Source of the DNA: an uncultured Acidocella sp.
Lineage (GTDB): Bacteria > Pseudomonadota > Alphaproteobacteria > Acetobacterales > Acetobacteraceae
Assembly: GCF_946222605.1 (NCBI RefSeq)
Contig: NZ_CAMIIE010000007.1
Location: forward strand, 19,769-83,768
Direction of reading: 5' to 3'
DNA: 64,000 bases
Part shown: positions 52,165 to 60,509 of the stretch, piece after piece
Numbering within the stretch: the first letter of the stretch is position 1
How the letters are laid out: every line of letters starts with the position of its first letter
The notes under the pieces: generated by a model
Seen by the model: only the letters and a program-made list of their open reading frames with translations
What the model was told of the DNA's origin: nothing
Databases searched by the model: none
Position numbers and translations under genes: made by a program

Positions 52165-52503
52165 TTAATCGTTGCCGCTGGTGGTCGTGGTCGTGGTCTT
52201 CTTCGAATAATAGGTCTGCGTCGGCACGCTGGTGGTCGTCGTCGTGCTGTCGGAGGCCGCGCCGTTCACGTTGCCGTAGGTGGTCTTGGTGGATTGGTAG
52301 GAATTACCATAACCATCCGTGGCCTTGGTGGTTTCCGTGGTGCTCAGCGTGCCGGGGGCGGGCGGCACCACCGGGGCGGGCGCGCTCATCGCCGGCGCGC
52401 TGGTCGTGGTGGTGGTGCTCTGCGAGTAGGTTGCACTCTGCGCCAGCGCCATCCCGCCCATCATCAAACTCGCGGCCATGCCAGCCATAAAACCGTATTT
52501 CAT
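52165..52503 (-). CDS. Secreted Thr-rich low-complexity protein
   Basis: 112 residues. Signal peptide MKYGFMAGMAASLMMGGMALA, then Thr/Ser/Tyr tracts (STTTTTSAP, STTETTKATDGYGNSYQ, STTTTTSVP, KKTTTTTTSGND). AAGGAG precedes the ATG 52503. The reading frame is unambiguous because of the signal and Shine-Dalgarno. Function unknown; might be surface-exposed or glycosylated. Confidence 0.65.
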   Translation of the reverse strand: MKYGFMAGMAASLMMGGMALAQSATYSQSTTTTTSAPAMSAPAPVVPPAPGTLSTTETTKATDGYGNSYQSTKTTYGNVNGAASDSTTTTTSVPTQTYYSKKTTTTTTSGND

Positions 52504-52814
52504 GGTCATTCTCCTTGCTGTTGAGTTCGACCGGATCAACGCCGCCACACCATCGGGCAGGAAGCGGGTTCAAATAAACGAACCGGGATCACGATCTTTC
52601 GTTTAGCAAATCGAATCTGGGCGCTGAGTGGGGCGGAAAAAGGGCCGAGCGATTAAAGCGCGGCAAGCCGGATGTTAGAAATCACGGGTCGCTCTCTGAC
52701 AGGGCAAGGCCAGATCCGGACAAATTCTTGTCAGGCCAACGAAATTTCGGAGTTTGGAAAATACGCCGGATGATCCTGCCTGTTTCATGAAAGGCCGTTC
52801 ATCCGCGTGCCGTC

Positions 52815-52846
52815 CATGAAAAAGCCGCCTGCAGGCGGCTTTTTCA
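52815..52846. terminator. Perfect palindromic bidirectional terminator
   Basis: ATGAAAAAGCCGCCTG followed by its exact reverse complement (52815-52846), with A runs on the left and T runs on the right. It can serve guaB on the minus strand. On the plus strand there is no annotated gene upstream, so any transcript it ends would be unidentified. Confidence 0.75.
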
Positions 52847-52865
52847 TTAAAAACCGGGGCAGGAG

Positions 52866-52910
52866 GTGGGGGCATTTTTGAAAAAACACCCCCACACCCG
52901 TCAAAAAACT
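52866..52910 (-). repeat. Intergenic hairpin-family element, copy 8
   Basis: GTGGGGG (52866-52872), then CATTTTTGAAAAAACA, and CCCCCAC (52889-52895), followed by ACCCGTCAAAAAACTCCG. On the minus strand it follows guaB: GTTTTTTGACGGGT first and the hairpin after, the same relative order as the other copies. Confidence 0.65.
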
Positions 52911-52930
52911 CCGCTCAAAAAAGAGGTTGT

Positions 52931-54427
52931 TCAGCCGTCCTGGCGGTAATTCGGCGCCTCGCGGGTGATCGCCACGTCATGCACATGGCTTTCGCGCAAT
53001 CCCGCGCCGGTGATGCGGCGGAACTTGGTCTGGGTTTGCAGCGCCTCGATATCCGCGCTGCCGGTATAGCCCATGCCAGCCCGCAACCCGCCAACCAGCT
53101 GATGCACCACAGCCGCCATCGGGCCCTTATAGCCCACCCGGCCCTCAATGCCTTCCGGCACCAGCTTCAGGCTGTCCTTGATCTCCTGCTGGAAATAACG
53201 GTCGGCCGAGCCGCGCGCCATCGCCCCCAGCGAGCCCATGCCGCGATAGGATTTATAGGACCGGCCCTGATACAGGAACACCTCGCCCGGCGCCTCATCC
53301 GTGCCGGCCAGCATCGAGCCGACCATCACCGCATCGGCCCCTGCGGCCAGCGCCTTCACCATGTCGCCCGAGGCGCGGATGCCGCCATCGGCAATCGCCG
53401 GCACCCCGGCCTTGCGGCAGGCGGCGGCGGTTTCCATCACCGCGGTGAATTGCGGCACACCGACCCCGGCGACGACGCGGGTGGTGCAGATCGACCCCGG
53501 CCCGATGCCGATCTTGACCGCATCCGCGCCGCTATCGATCAGCGCCTGCGCGCCCTCGGGGGTCGCCACATTGCCGGCGATGATCTGCACCGCGTTGGAG
53601 GCCTGTTTGATCCGCGCCACCGCCTTCAGCACCCCGTCCGAATGGCCATGGGCGGTGTCCACCACCACCACATCCACCCCGGCCTCGATCAGCGCCTCGG
53701 CGCGGGCCATGCCATCCGCGCCGACGCCGGTGGCAGCGGCCACGCGCAGCCGGCCCAGCTCGTCCTTATTGGCCAGCGGATAGGCCTGCGCCTTGTCCAT
53801 ATCCTTCACCGTCATCAGCCCGACGCAGTGGAACTTCTCGTCCACCACCAGCAGCTTCTCCAGCCGGCGCTTATGCAGCAGCGCGCGCGCCTCCTCGGAG
53901 GACACCCCGGCCGTCACCACCGCCAGATTCTCGCGGGTCATCAGCTCATAGACCTTGGTGTTCAGGTCCGTGGCGAAGCGCATATCGCGATGGGTGAGAA
54001 TGCCGACCAGCTTGCCGTCGCGCTCCACCACCGGAAAGCCGGAGATATTGTGCTGGGCCATCAGCGCGCGGGCATCTTCAAGGGTCTGGTCGGGGTAGAT
54101 GGTCAGCGGATTGACCACCATGCCGCTCTCGAACTTCTTCACCTTGCGGACCTGGGCGGCCTGCTCCTCGATGGTGAAGTTTTTATGAATGACGCCGATG
54201 CCGCCCTGCTGCGCCATGGCAATCGCCATCTGCGCCTCGGTCACCGTATCCATCGCCGCCGAGATCAGCGGGATGTTCAGCGAAATATTGCGGGTGAGTC
54301 GGGTCGCGGTTTTCACCGTGGCCGGGAGCACCTGGGAATAGCCAGGCACCATCAGCACGTCGTCGAAAGCCAGCGCCTCCGCGATCCGGTTGGAGAGTTC
54401 CGTGCTGTGTGAAAAATCCGATGCCAT
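52931..54427 (-). CDS. guaB: Inosine-5'-monophosphate dehydrogenase
   Basis: Oxidises IMP to XMP, the committed step of GMP synthesis. 498 residues from ATG 54427. (beta/alpha)8 barrel with two CBS domains (about 100-215), catalytic Cys in GIGPGSICTTRVV, VVDTAHGHS and YRGMGSLGAM. The frame is open upstream to 54598 but without similarity to the family. Confidence 0.96.
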   Translation of the reverse strand: MASDFSHSTELSNRIAEALAFDDVLMVPGYSQVLPATVKTATRLTRNISLNIPLISAAMDTVTEAQMAIAMAQQGGIGVIHKNFTIEEQAAQVRKVKKFESGMVVNPLTIYPDQTLEDARALMAQHNISGFPVVERDGKLVGILTHRDMRFATDLNTKVYELMTRENLAVVTAGVSSEEARALLHKRRLEKLLVVDEKFHCVGLMTVKDMDKAQAYPLANKDELGRLRVAAATGVGADGMARAEALIEAGVDVVVVDTAHGHSDGVLKAVARIKQASNAVQIIAGNVATPEGAQALIDSGADAVKIGIGPGSICTTRVVAGVGVPQFTAVMETAAACRKAGVPAIADGGIRASGDMVKALAAGADAVMVGSMLAGTDEAPGEVFLYQGRSYKSYRGMGSLGAMARGSADRYFQQEIKDSLKLVPEGIEGRVGYKGPMAAVVHQLVGGLRAGMGYTGSADIEALQTQTKFRRITGAGLRESHVHDVAITREAPNYRQDG

Positions 54428-54524
54428 CGCCAATGCCCACCTATAGAGACCTTGGCGGCTCCCATTATCCGGCTCGCCCGGCCCGCGCAAGTCGCAGGTG
54501 CCATGCGCGCCGGGCGTAAGCGGC

Positions 54525-55199
54525 TTACTCCGGCCGAAAGCCGGTGGCGACCACGTACATCTCCTTGGAATCCTTGCGGCTGGCCGGCGGCTTGGCATGC
54601 TTCACGCTGCGAAACCGGGCTTTCAGCATGTTCAGCATGTCCTTCTCCGCCCCGCCCTGGAACAGCTTGGCGACAAAGGCGCCGCCCGGCGCCAGAATCT
54701 CGCAGGCGAAGACCAAGGCCGTCTCGGCCAGGGCCATGATGCGGATATGGTCGGTGGCGACATGGCCGGAGGTGTTCGGCGCCATGTCCGAGAGCACCAG
54801 ATCCGCCTTGCCGCCGAGCAGTTCGGTCAGCTTGGCCTCGATTCCCTCTTCCAGGAAATCGCCCTGGATGAAATCGGCCCCCGCCACCGGCTGGATTTCC
54901 AGCAGGTCGATGCCGACCACCTTGGCCGCCCCGCGCTCCAGCGCCACCTGGCTCCAGCCGCCGGGGGCCGCGCCGAGATCCAGCACCCGGCTGCCCTTGC
55001 CGATCAGCTTATATTTCTCATCCAGCTCGATCAGCTTGAAGGCGGCGCGCGAACGCCAGCCGGCGGCCTTGGCGGCGGTCACATAGGGGTCGTTGAGCTG
55101 GCGCTGCAGCCAGCGTTGCGACGAGGTGGAGAGCTTACGCGCATTTTTCAGCCGCACGGCATCCCGGCGGGGCGGCAGCTTGGAGGTCGGGTCGGTCAT
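54525..55199 (-). CDS. rlmE: 23S rRNA 2'-O-methyltransferase RlmE
   Basis: Methylates U2552 of 23S rRNA; heat-inducible in E. coli. 224 residues. FtsJ-type signatures: SRAAFKLIELDEKY, VLDLGAAPGGWSQVALERGA, LVLSDMAPNTSGH and GGAFVAKLFQGG; the K-D-K-E catalytic set is present. ATG 55199 overlaps the ppx stop. Confidence 0.94.
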   Translation of the reverse strand: MTDPTSKLPPRRDAVRLKNARKLSTSSQRWLQRQLNDPYVTAAKAAGWRSRAAFKLIELDEKYKLIGKGSRVLDLGAAPGGWSQVALERGAAKVVGIDLLEIQPVAGADFIQGDFLEEGIEAKLTELLGGKADLVLSDMAPNTSGHVATDHIRIMALAETALVFACEILAPGGAFVAKLFQGGAEKDMLNMLKARFRSVKHAKPPASRKDSKEMYVVATGFRPE

Positions 55200-56254
55200 G
55201 CGTGCAGACGGGATTTATGAGCGTGCATGTCGCGCATCAGCCTCATCAACATGCCTTCGCGCAAGCCCCTATCGGCCACCATCAGCCGTGGCGCCTGCCA
55301 TAATTCATGGATCGCGGCGAAAATGGCACAGCCGGGCAGCACGAATTCCACCCGCTCATGGCCGATGCAAGGATGGCGCGAGAGCCCATCGCGCCCCAGC
55401 GCCCGGGCCTCGGCCAGCGCCTCATCCACGGCGCGGCGCGACAGCGAGACCCCATCCACCAGCCCGCGCCTATAGCGGTCCAGCTTCAGCGAAACCCCGG
55501 CCAGCGTGGTGACCGTGCCCGAGGTGCCGACCATCACCACCCCGCCGCGGCGGATTTCCTCGCCGATCCGGTGCACTGCCTCGAACGGGCGCAGCATCAC
55601 GACGATATCCTCCGCCAGCCGGGAAAACCCCTCATTCTGGTAACAGGCGCCGGCGCAGCGCTCGGAGAGCGTGACCACGCCCACCGGCAGCGAAAGATAG
55701 CCGATCAGCTCCGGATGCGGTCCGGCATCCAGCCGCACCCAGGCAATCTCGGTCGAGCCGCCGCCAATATCGAACAGCAGCGCCCGCCGCCCGGCCCGGC
55801 GCAGCAGCGGCGCGCAGCTCTCCACCGCCAGCTCCGCCTCCTCGCGCGGGTTGATGATCTCCAGCGGCAAGCCCGTGGTCTCGCGCACCCGGCGGACGAA
55901 TTCATGGCCGTTTTCCGCCTGCCGGCAGGCCTCGGTGGCGATGGCGCGCAGCCGGATGGGGCCGTTCAGCTCATCTCCCGCGAAGCGCTGAACCCGCTCC
56001 GCGCAGATGCTGAGCGAGGCGATGGCACGCTCCATCGCCATCTCGGAGAGCTGCCCGGTTTCATACAGCCCCTCCCCCAGCCGCACGACTCGCGAGAAAC
56101 TGTCGAGAATATGAAAGCCCTGCGCCGTCGGGGTGCCGACCAGCATGCGGCAATTATTGGTCCCGAGATCGATGCCCCCGAACACGGCGCGGCGTTTTCC
56201 CCGCCGGTGGGAAACCGGCCGCGTCGGCTGCGCGAGGGAGAACTGACTGGCCAT
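55196..56254 (-). CDS. ppx: Ppx/GppA family phosphatase
   Basis: Exopolyphosphatase or guanosine pentaphosphate phosphohydrolase. 352 residues: actin-like fold motifs FGGIDLGTNNCRMLV, REEAELA (catalytic Glu), LLFDIGGGSTEIAW and GTSGTVTTLAG. The C-terminal HD-like domain of long Ppx is absent, as in many alphaproteobacterial versions. It is in a two-gene unit with rlmE. Confidence 0.9.
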   Translation of the reverse strand: MASQFSLAQPTRPVSHRRGKRRAVFGGIDLGTNNCRMLVGTPTAQGFHILDSFSRVVRLGEGLYETGQLSEMAMERAIASLSICAERVQRFAGDELNGPIRLRAIATEACRQAENGHEFVRRVRETTGLPLEIINPREEAELAVESCAPLLRRAGRRALLFDIGGGSTEIAWVRLDAGPHPELIGYLSLPVGVVTLSERCAGACYQNEGFSRLAEDIVVMLRPFEAVHRIGEEIRRGGVVMVGTSGTVTTLAGVSLKLDRYRRGLVDGVSLSRRAVDEALAEARALGRDGLSRHPCIGHERVEFVLPGCAIFAAIHELWQAPRLMVADRGLREGMLMRLMRDMHAHKSRLHA

Positions 56255-56354
56255 ACTCTATATATTCGCGGAATATCCCAGCGGAGCAAGACGCAAATCC
56301 GCCGCCTGCAAACCCGACCCGAAGATTTTGTGTTGATTGAATGACAGACCGGGC

Positions 56355-56383
56355 TTGCCCCCGCCAAATGTCGATGCTAGATG
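56355..56383 (+). promoter_or_regulatory. Candidate tRNA promoter
   Basis: TTGCCC (56355-56360), 17-bp spacer, TAGATG (56378-56383), placing the start about 10-12 nt before the tRNA. Confidence 0.4.
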
Positions 56384-56401
56384 CTCGCCACCGATACCGC
56401 T

Positions 56402-56475
56402 TGGGGGATAGTTTAGCGGTAGAACTTCCGACTCTGACTCGGACAGCCTTGGTTCGAATCCAGGTCCCCCAGCCA
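56402..56475 (+). tRNA. tRNA-Gln(CUG)
   Basis: 74 nt including encoded CCA. Acceptor stem TGGGGGA (56402-56408) pairs with TCCCCCA (56465-56471). D-loop TTTAGCGG, anticodon stem TCCGA/TCGGA with loop CTCTGAC giving anticodon CTG, and T arm CTTGG-TTCGAAT-CCAGG are all present. It reads CAG codons. Its 3' end sits immediately before an accessory polysaccharide cluster, so it may have served as an integration site. Confidence 0.96.
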
Positions 56476-56749
56476 TCGCATCGGTCGCTTCCCAGCATAG
56501 CAGTTAAAATAGAGTGCCGGATGGCCCTCCCCACCGCATCGCGCCGTCAATTTGGTGAAGAATGCTGTGCGACCGACCTTGATCGTATGGATCGTGGCAC
56601 CGGCTCAGGCCCTAATTCGGCCAGTGGCGACGGAGTCACAGGGCCCAAGCCACGCATGATGTGCACAAATCAGATTTATGTCACAGCTATTTACTTTTAC
56701 AAATGAGCGCCATTATTGGGCTCGTATCGTAAGGATTGGAGTTGAGACG

Positions 56750-59173
56750 ATGGCTCGTAGTTCCGATGGCATGTTTCGGCTGCGTCAGCCCTCCACTGAC
56801 CTCCCCTTTACCGGCGAACGCCTGACCCGCGAACTCCACGGCCAGGTCGAGCTTGAACATCTGCATCGTTATTGTTTCGCAAGAGACCTTTGCGCCGGAC
56901 GTGACGTTCTCGATGTTGCTTCCGGCGAAGGCTATGGCAGCGCCATCCTCGCCACCGTCGCCCGCAGCGTTGTCGGCGTTGAGCTGTCCGTTGAGGCAAC
57001 GACGCACGCGAAAGCTGCCTATCCTGAGGAAAATCTCGAGTTTATCTCCGGTGATGCAACACAAATCCCGCTGTCCGACGCCACCGTCGATGTTGTCGTC
57101 TCGTTTGAAACGCTGGAGCATCTGCCGGACCAGGATAAATTCTTTAATGAGGTGAGACGCGTTCTTCGCCCCGGCGGGCTCCTCATCGTCAGTACGCCTG
57201 ACCGGCACGTTCACTCGGGCATCGGCATGGGAGTCAACCCGTTCCATGTCCACGAATTATCGTACAGCGAATTCGAAACCTCCTTATCCGCGCATTTCCC
57301 GAATTGGCACATCCTGCCGCAACGCGCGCTGATCGGCTCGGCCCTGCTCAACGGTACAGATGGGCTTCGTACCTACGAGAAACGCGACAGTGAGACCATC
57401 GAAGCCACAACCGGGCTGGCGCGTGCAGTGTATCTGATCGGCATCGCCTCGGAGGCGCCATTGCCCCCCGTCCCATCGAGCGTGTTTGCAGATCAACTCT
57501 CCGTGGATGCTGTGTTTCAACAGCTCTTCACCGCGCAAAAGGCCCTGAGACTGGCCGAAGCAAACGCGCAAAACGTGGAAGCCGTCGAAAAGTCCTTTGC
57601 GGATACAAGGGAGAGTGACAAGGCGGCGCTGGAGGCGAAAGACGCCGAAATCCGAAACCTGCGATATGCGTTGAAGCAGGCAAGCGACAAAACCGTGCGC
57701 TTCCACGAACTCTCATCCGAAGCTGACGAATTGCGGGCGCGCGCCGCCGACGCCGTTCTGCAAAGAGACGCCATCGTCAATTCTTCAATATGGCGCGCCA
57801 CCCGGCCTTTGCGCTCTGTCGCCAAAAAACTGCCTGCCCCGGCACGTCGGGGCATCAAGCGCGTCGCGCGGGGTGTGCTGCGGATCGCACGGCGCACACC
57901 GCCGGCCCTGAACCCCGCAACAACGCGCCCGGCCATCTCCCCAGCCGCCTTCACCAAACCCAGTGCCCCCGGTTCGGCCGTGCGGCTGCGTGCAAATGAC
58001 AGCGCGTTGCTCAGCGTACCGGCCCTGATGGCCAGCCGCTTTGCATCACTGCAACCCTTCAACTGTTTCCCCGCCAGCGCCACCAAGCCGCGCCTCTCTC
58101 TGGTGACCGATAGCGTCGGCCCCTCCTCACTCTTCGGCGGTGTCGGCACCGCGATCATTCTGGCGGCTCTGCTCGCAAACCGGCTGAATGCCGGGCTGCG
58201 GATCGTCACCAGAACCGAACAGCCTGATGCCCTCGCCGCCAGTGAGGTGCTCGCCAGAAACGGCGTTGTCTTCAACGGAACGCTGGAAACCGCCCTCGCT
58301 CCCATCGATGGCGGGAGAGAGCTTCCCCTGCTGGACGGCGAAATATTCCTCACCACCTCCTGGTGGACCACAAAAGCAACGCTCGGCGTCGTCCCGGCAT
58401 CGCGCATCATTGCCCTTGTTCAGGAAGATGAGCGCATGTTCTACGCCCGCGGCGACGAACGCCTCCTCTGCGCCGAAACACTCGCCAACCCGGACATCTT
58501 CACCGTGGTGAACACAAAGCGCCTGTTCGACAGCCTGGTCGGCGGCGAGGAACCATTTACCAACATCGCGCGCAACGGCGTCTGGTTCGAGCCCGCCTTC
58601 CCAAATGACAAAGCCGCGCCCTTACGCCAAGGCAAACGGCGCCTCTTCTTCTATTCGCGTCCGAACAATCTGCGCAACCTGTTCTGGCGCGGCATCGAAG
58701 CGCTGGACAGCGCCACCGCCTTGAACATGTTCCCGGCAGAGCATTGGGAAATGCTCTGGATCGGCCGCGATGTGCCGGAGGTGAAACTCTCGCGCGGCGT
58801 CGTGCCGACGATCATCCCGCACCTCTCCTGGGGCGATTATCAGGAGTTCATCGCCGGCGTCGATGCCGGGTTTGTGCTGATGGATACCCCCCACCCCTCT
58901 TATCCACCATTGGATCTGGCAGCAGCCGGCGCGGCGGTGCTCACCAACATCCACCCCGGCAAAGAATCCCTGTCGGATTACTCACACAATATTCTGTCTG
59001 CCCCGCTCTCCATTCCAGGCCTCGTTGAAGGGCTGAAGCGCCTGGAATCTTTGGCTGAAAACGACCAGGCGAGAGCGGAAAACCGTAAAAATGACGGCAT
59101 CGCGCGCGACTGGAATGCCACGCTCGAAAATGTGGTCACGCAAATTGCGGCGCGTTTGCAGGCCGTGGTCTGA
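56750..59173 (+). CDS. Fusion of SAM methyltransferase and WsaF-like glycosyltransferase
   Basis: 807 residues from ATG 56750 (GGAG upstream); 56678 has no Shine-Dalgarno. N-terminal class I methyltransferase (about 25-230: VLDVASGEGYGSA, VVVSFETLEHLPD). A coiled-coil linker rich in Ala/Glu/Arg (about 260-340). The C-terminal GT-B domain (about 420-800) matches WsaF-type rhamnosyltransferases, ending in SYPPLDLAAAGAAVLTN. The combination suggests a methylated polysaccharide, perhaps with capping or length control. First gene of the cluster after the tRNA. Confidence 0.8.
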   Translation: MARSSDGMFRLRQPSTDLPFTGERLTRELHGQVELEHLHRYCFARDLCAGRDVLDVASGEGYGSAILATVARSVVGVELSVEATTHAKAAYPEENLEFISGDATQIPLSDATVDVVVSFETLEHLPDQDKFFNEVRRVLRPGGLLIVSTPDRHVHSGIGMGVNPFHVHELSYSEFETSLSAHFPNWHILPQRALIGSALLNGTDGLRTYEKRDSETIEATTGLARAVYLIGIASEAPLPPVPSSVFADQLSVDAVFQQLFTAQKALRLAEANAQNVEAVEKSFADTRESDKAALEAKDAEIRNLRYALKQASDKTVRFHELSSEADELRARAADAVLQRDAIVNSSIWRATRPLRSVAKKLPAPARRGIKRVARGVLRIARRTPPALNPATTRPAISPAAFTKPSAPGSAVRLRANDSALLSVPALMASRFASLQPFNCFPASATKPRLSLVTDSVGPSSLFGGVGTAIILAALLANRLNAGLRIVTRTEQPDALAASEVLARNGVVFNGTLETALAPIDGGRELPLLDGEIFLTTSWWTTKATLGVVPASRIIALVQEDERMFYARGDERLLCAETLANPDIFTVVNTKRLFDSLVGGEEPFTNIARNGVWFEPAFPNDKAAPLRQGKRRLFFYSRPNNLRNLFWRGIEALDSATALNMFPAEHWEMLWIGRDVPEVKLSRGVVPTIIPHLSWGDYQEFIAGVDAGFVLMDTPHPSYPPLDLAAAGAAVLTNIHPGKESLSDYSHNILSAPLSIPGLVEGLKRLESLAENDQARAENRKNDGIARDWNATLENVVTQIAARLQAVV

Positions 59174-59174
59174 C

Positions 59175-60356
59175 ATGTTCAAAAACCTGCCCCATGCGTC
59201 CGACGCCAAGGACATGCCATGGACATTTCAATCATCTTCGTCGCGCTTTGATGATTTGCGGCGCGGCACGTTGCATGTCGCCTGGCTCTACGAAAAATGC
59301 GACACCAGCACATTTCGCTACCGCTGCTATAATCCTCCGGCAACATTGCTGAACGCCCGCCCGGATATCGGCGCCGCCTGGTTCGAGCGAACCGATATTC
59401 CTGCACTGATCAAAGAGATCGCCAAAATCGATATGCTCGTCATCTGCCGCTTCCGCTATGATGCGGCTTTGGCAAGATTGATTGTGGCGGCAAAGGCGGC
59501 TGGCACCAAGCTGATCTTCGATTGCGATGATTTCGTCTTCGATATTCGCCAGGTGCATCTGGTCTTCGATACGCTGGATCAGCCTACCGATGCCGACATC
59601 CACTGGGATTTCTGGTTCGCCTATTTCGGACGTATGGCCGCCACGGCCCACCTGTGCGATGCTGCCATCACCACAAATGAATTCCTGGCCGCGCGTATCG
59701 CCGATGCCTTTCCAGGCATGCCGACCAGCATCATTCCCAACTATTTCGCGCCGGACCAGGAAGATTATTCACGCCGCCTGCTGAAAGAAAAAGAAGCGCG
59801 GCAGTTCGCCGGAACCGGCAACATCACTATTGGCTATTTCAGCGGCACACCGACCCATAACAAGGATTTCGCCATCGCCGCCCCGGCCTTGGCGCGGCTG
59901 CTGGACGCTGACCCAAACATCACCCTGCGCATCGTCGGCTTCCCCCCGCCGAGTGAGGTGCTGAAACCATTTGCCGACCGGCTGGACGTGATCCCGCTTC
60001 AAGACCCGATTTCCCTGCAGCGCGTCATCGCCGAAGCCGAAATCAACATCGCCCCGCTGCAGGAAAATCTATTCACGAGCTGCAAGAGCGAGTTGAAGTT
60101 TTTCGAAGCCGCCGCCGTCGGCACATGGACAATTGCCTCCCCCACCCCGCCATTTGAAAAAGCCATTGAAAACGGCGTTTCAGGCCGACTCGCCCGCGCG
60201 CATGAATGGGATGAGGCCCTGTCCGAGGCCGTCAAGCTCGTCCGTGTCCCTGAAACATACGCCCCGATTGCCCGAAAGGTCGCACAACAGGTCTACCGAG
60301 ACTATGGCTGGCACGGCCAGACCGGCTGCATCCTGCAGGCATTAGGGGCCAACTGA
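59175..60356 (+). CDS. Glycosyltransferase family 4-like protein
   Basis: 393 residues from ATG 59175, 1 bp after the previous stop. GT-B fold: N-terminal HVAWLYEKCDTSTFRYRCYNP, LIFDCDDFVFDIR, then GYFSGTPTHNKDF, LRIVGFPPP, and the C-terminal binding-site segment CKSELKFFEAAAVGTWTIASP. Acceptor unknown. It is tightly coupled with the fusion gene before it. Confidence 0.82.
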   Translation: MFKNLPHASDAKDMPWTFQSSSSRFDDLRRGTLHVAWLYEKCDTSTFRYRCYNPPATLLNARPDIGAAWFERTDIPALIKEIAKIDMLVICRFRYDAALARLIVAAKAAGTKLIFDCDDFVFDIRQVHLVFDTLDQPTDADIHWDFWFAYFGRMAATAHLCDAAITTNEFLAARIADAFPGMPTSIIPNYFAPDQEDYSRRLLKEKEARQFAGTGNITIGYFSGTPTHNKDFAIAAPALARLLDADPNITLRIVGFPPPSEVLKPFADRLDVIPLQDPISLQRVIAEAEINIAPLQENLFTSCKSELKFFEAAAVGTWTIASPTPPFEKAIENGVSGRLARAHEWDEALSEAVKLVRVPETYAPIARKVAQQVYRDYGWHGQTGCILQALGAN

Positions 60357-60509
60357 ACAAAGCCCGTACGGGGTGCAGGCTCGCGCGCGCCGCACGCGCA
60401 GGCTGCGCCCTCGCCCGGTCCCCGGCCATTCGCGCTCACGCCGGTTCTCCTGTATAAGCCCAGCGCACGTTACAGCGTGACGCCTTTACTTTGACGGGGT
60501 TTGATACAC

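Larger units (their letters stand above)
52504..52930. other. 427-bp intergenic region
   Basis: Upstream of the Thr-rich genes (52504-52620) the sequence should hold their promoter. The middle (52620-52810) has no convincing ORF or RNA signature. Then come a perfect palindromic terminator (52815-52846) and a hairpin-family element (52866-52910) just after guaB. Confidence 0.6.

Noticed and set aside
51940..52503. CRISPR or tandem repeat array from repeated GTGGTCGTGGTC-like sequence
   Set aside because: The repetition is codon-level Thr tracts in two reading frames with signal peptides; there are no spacers.
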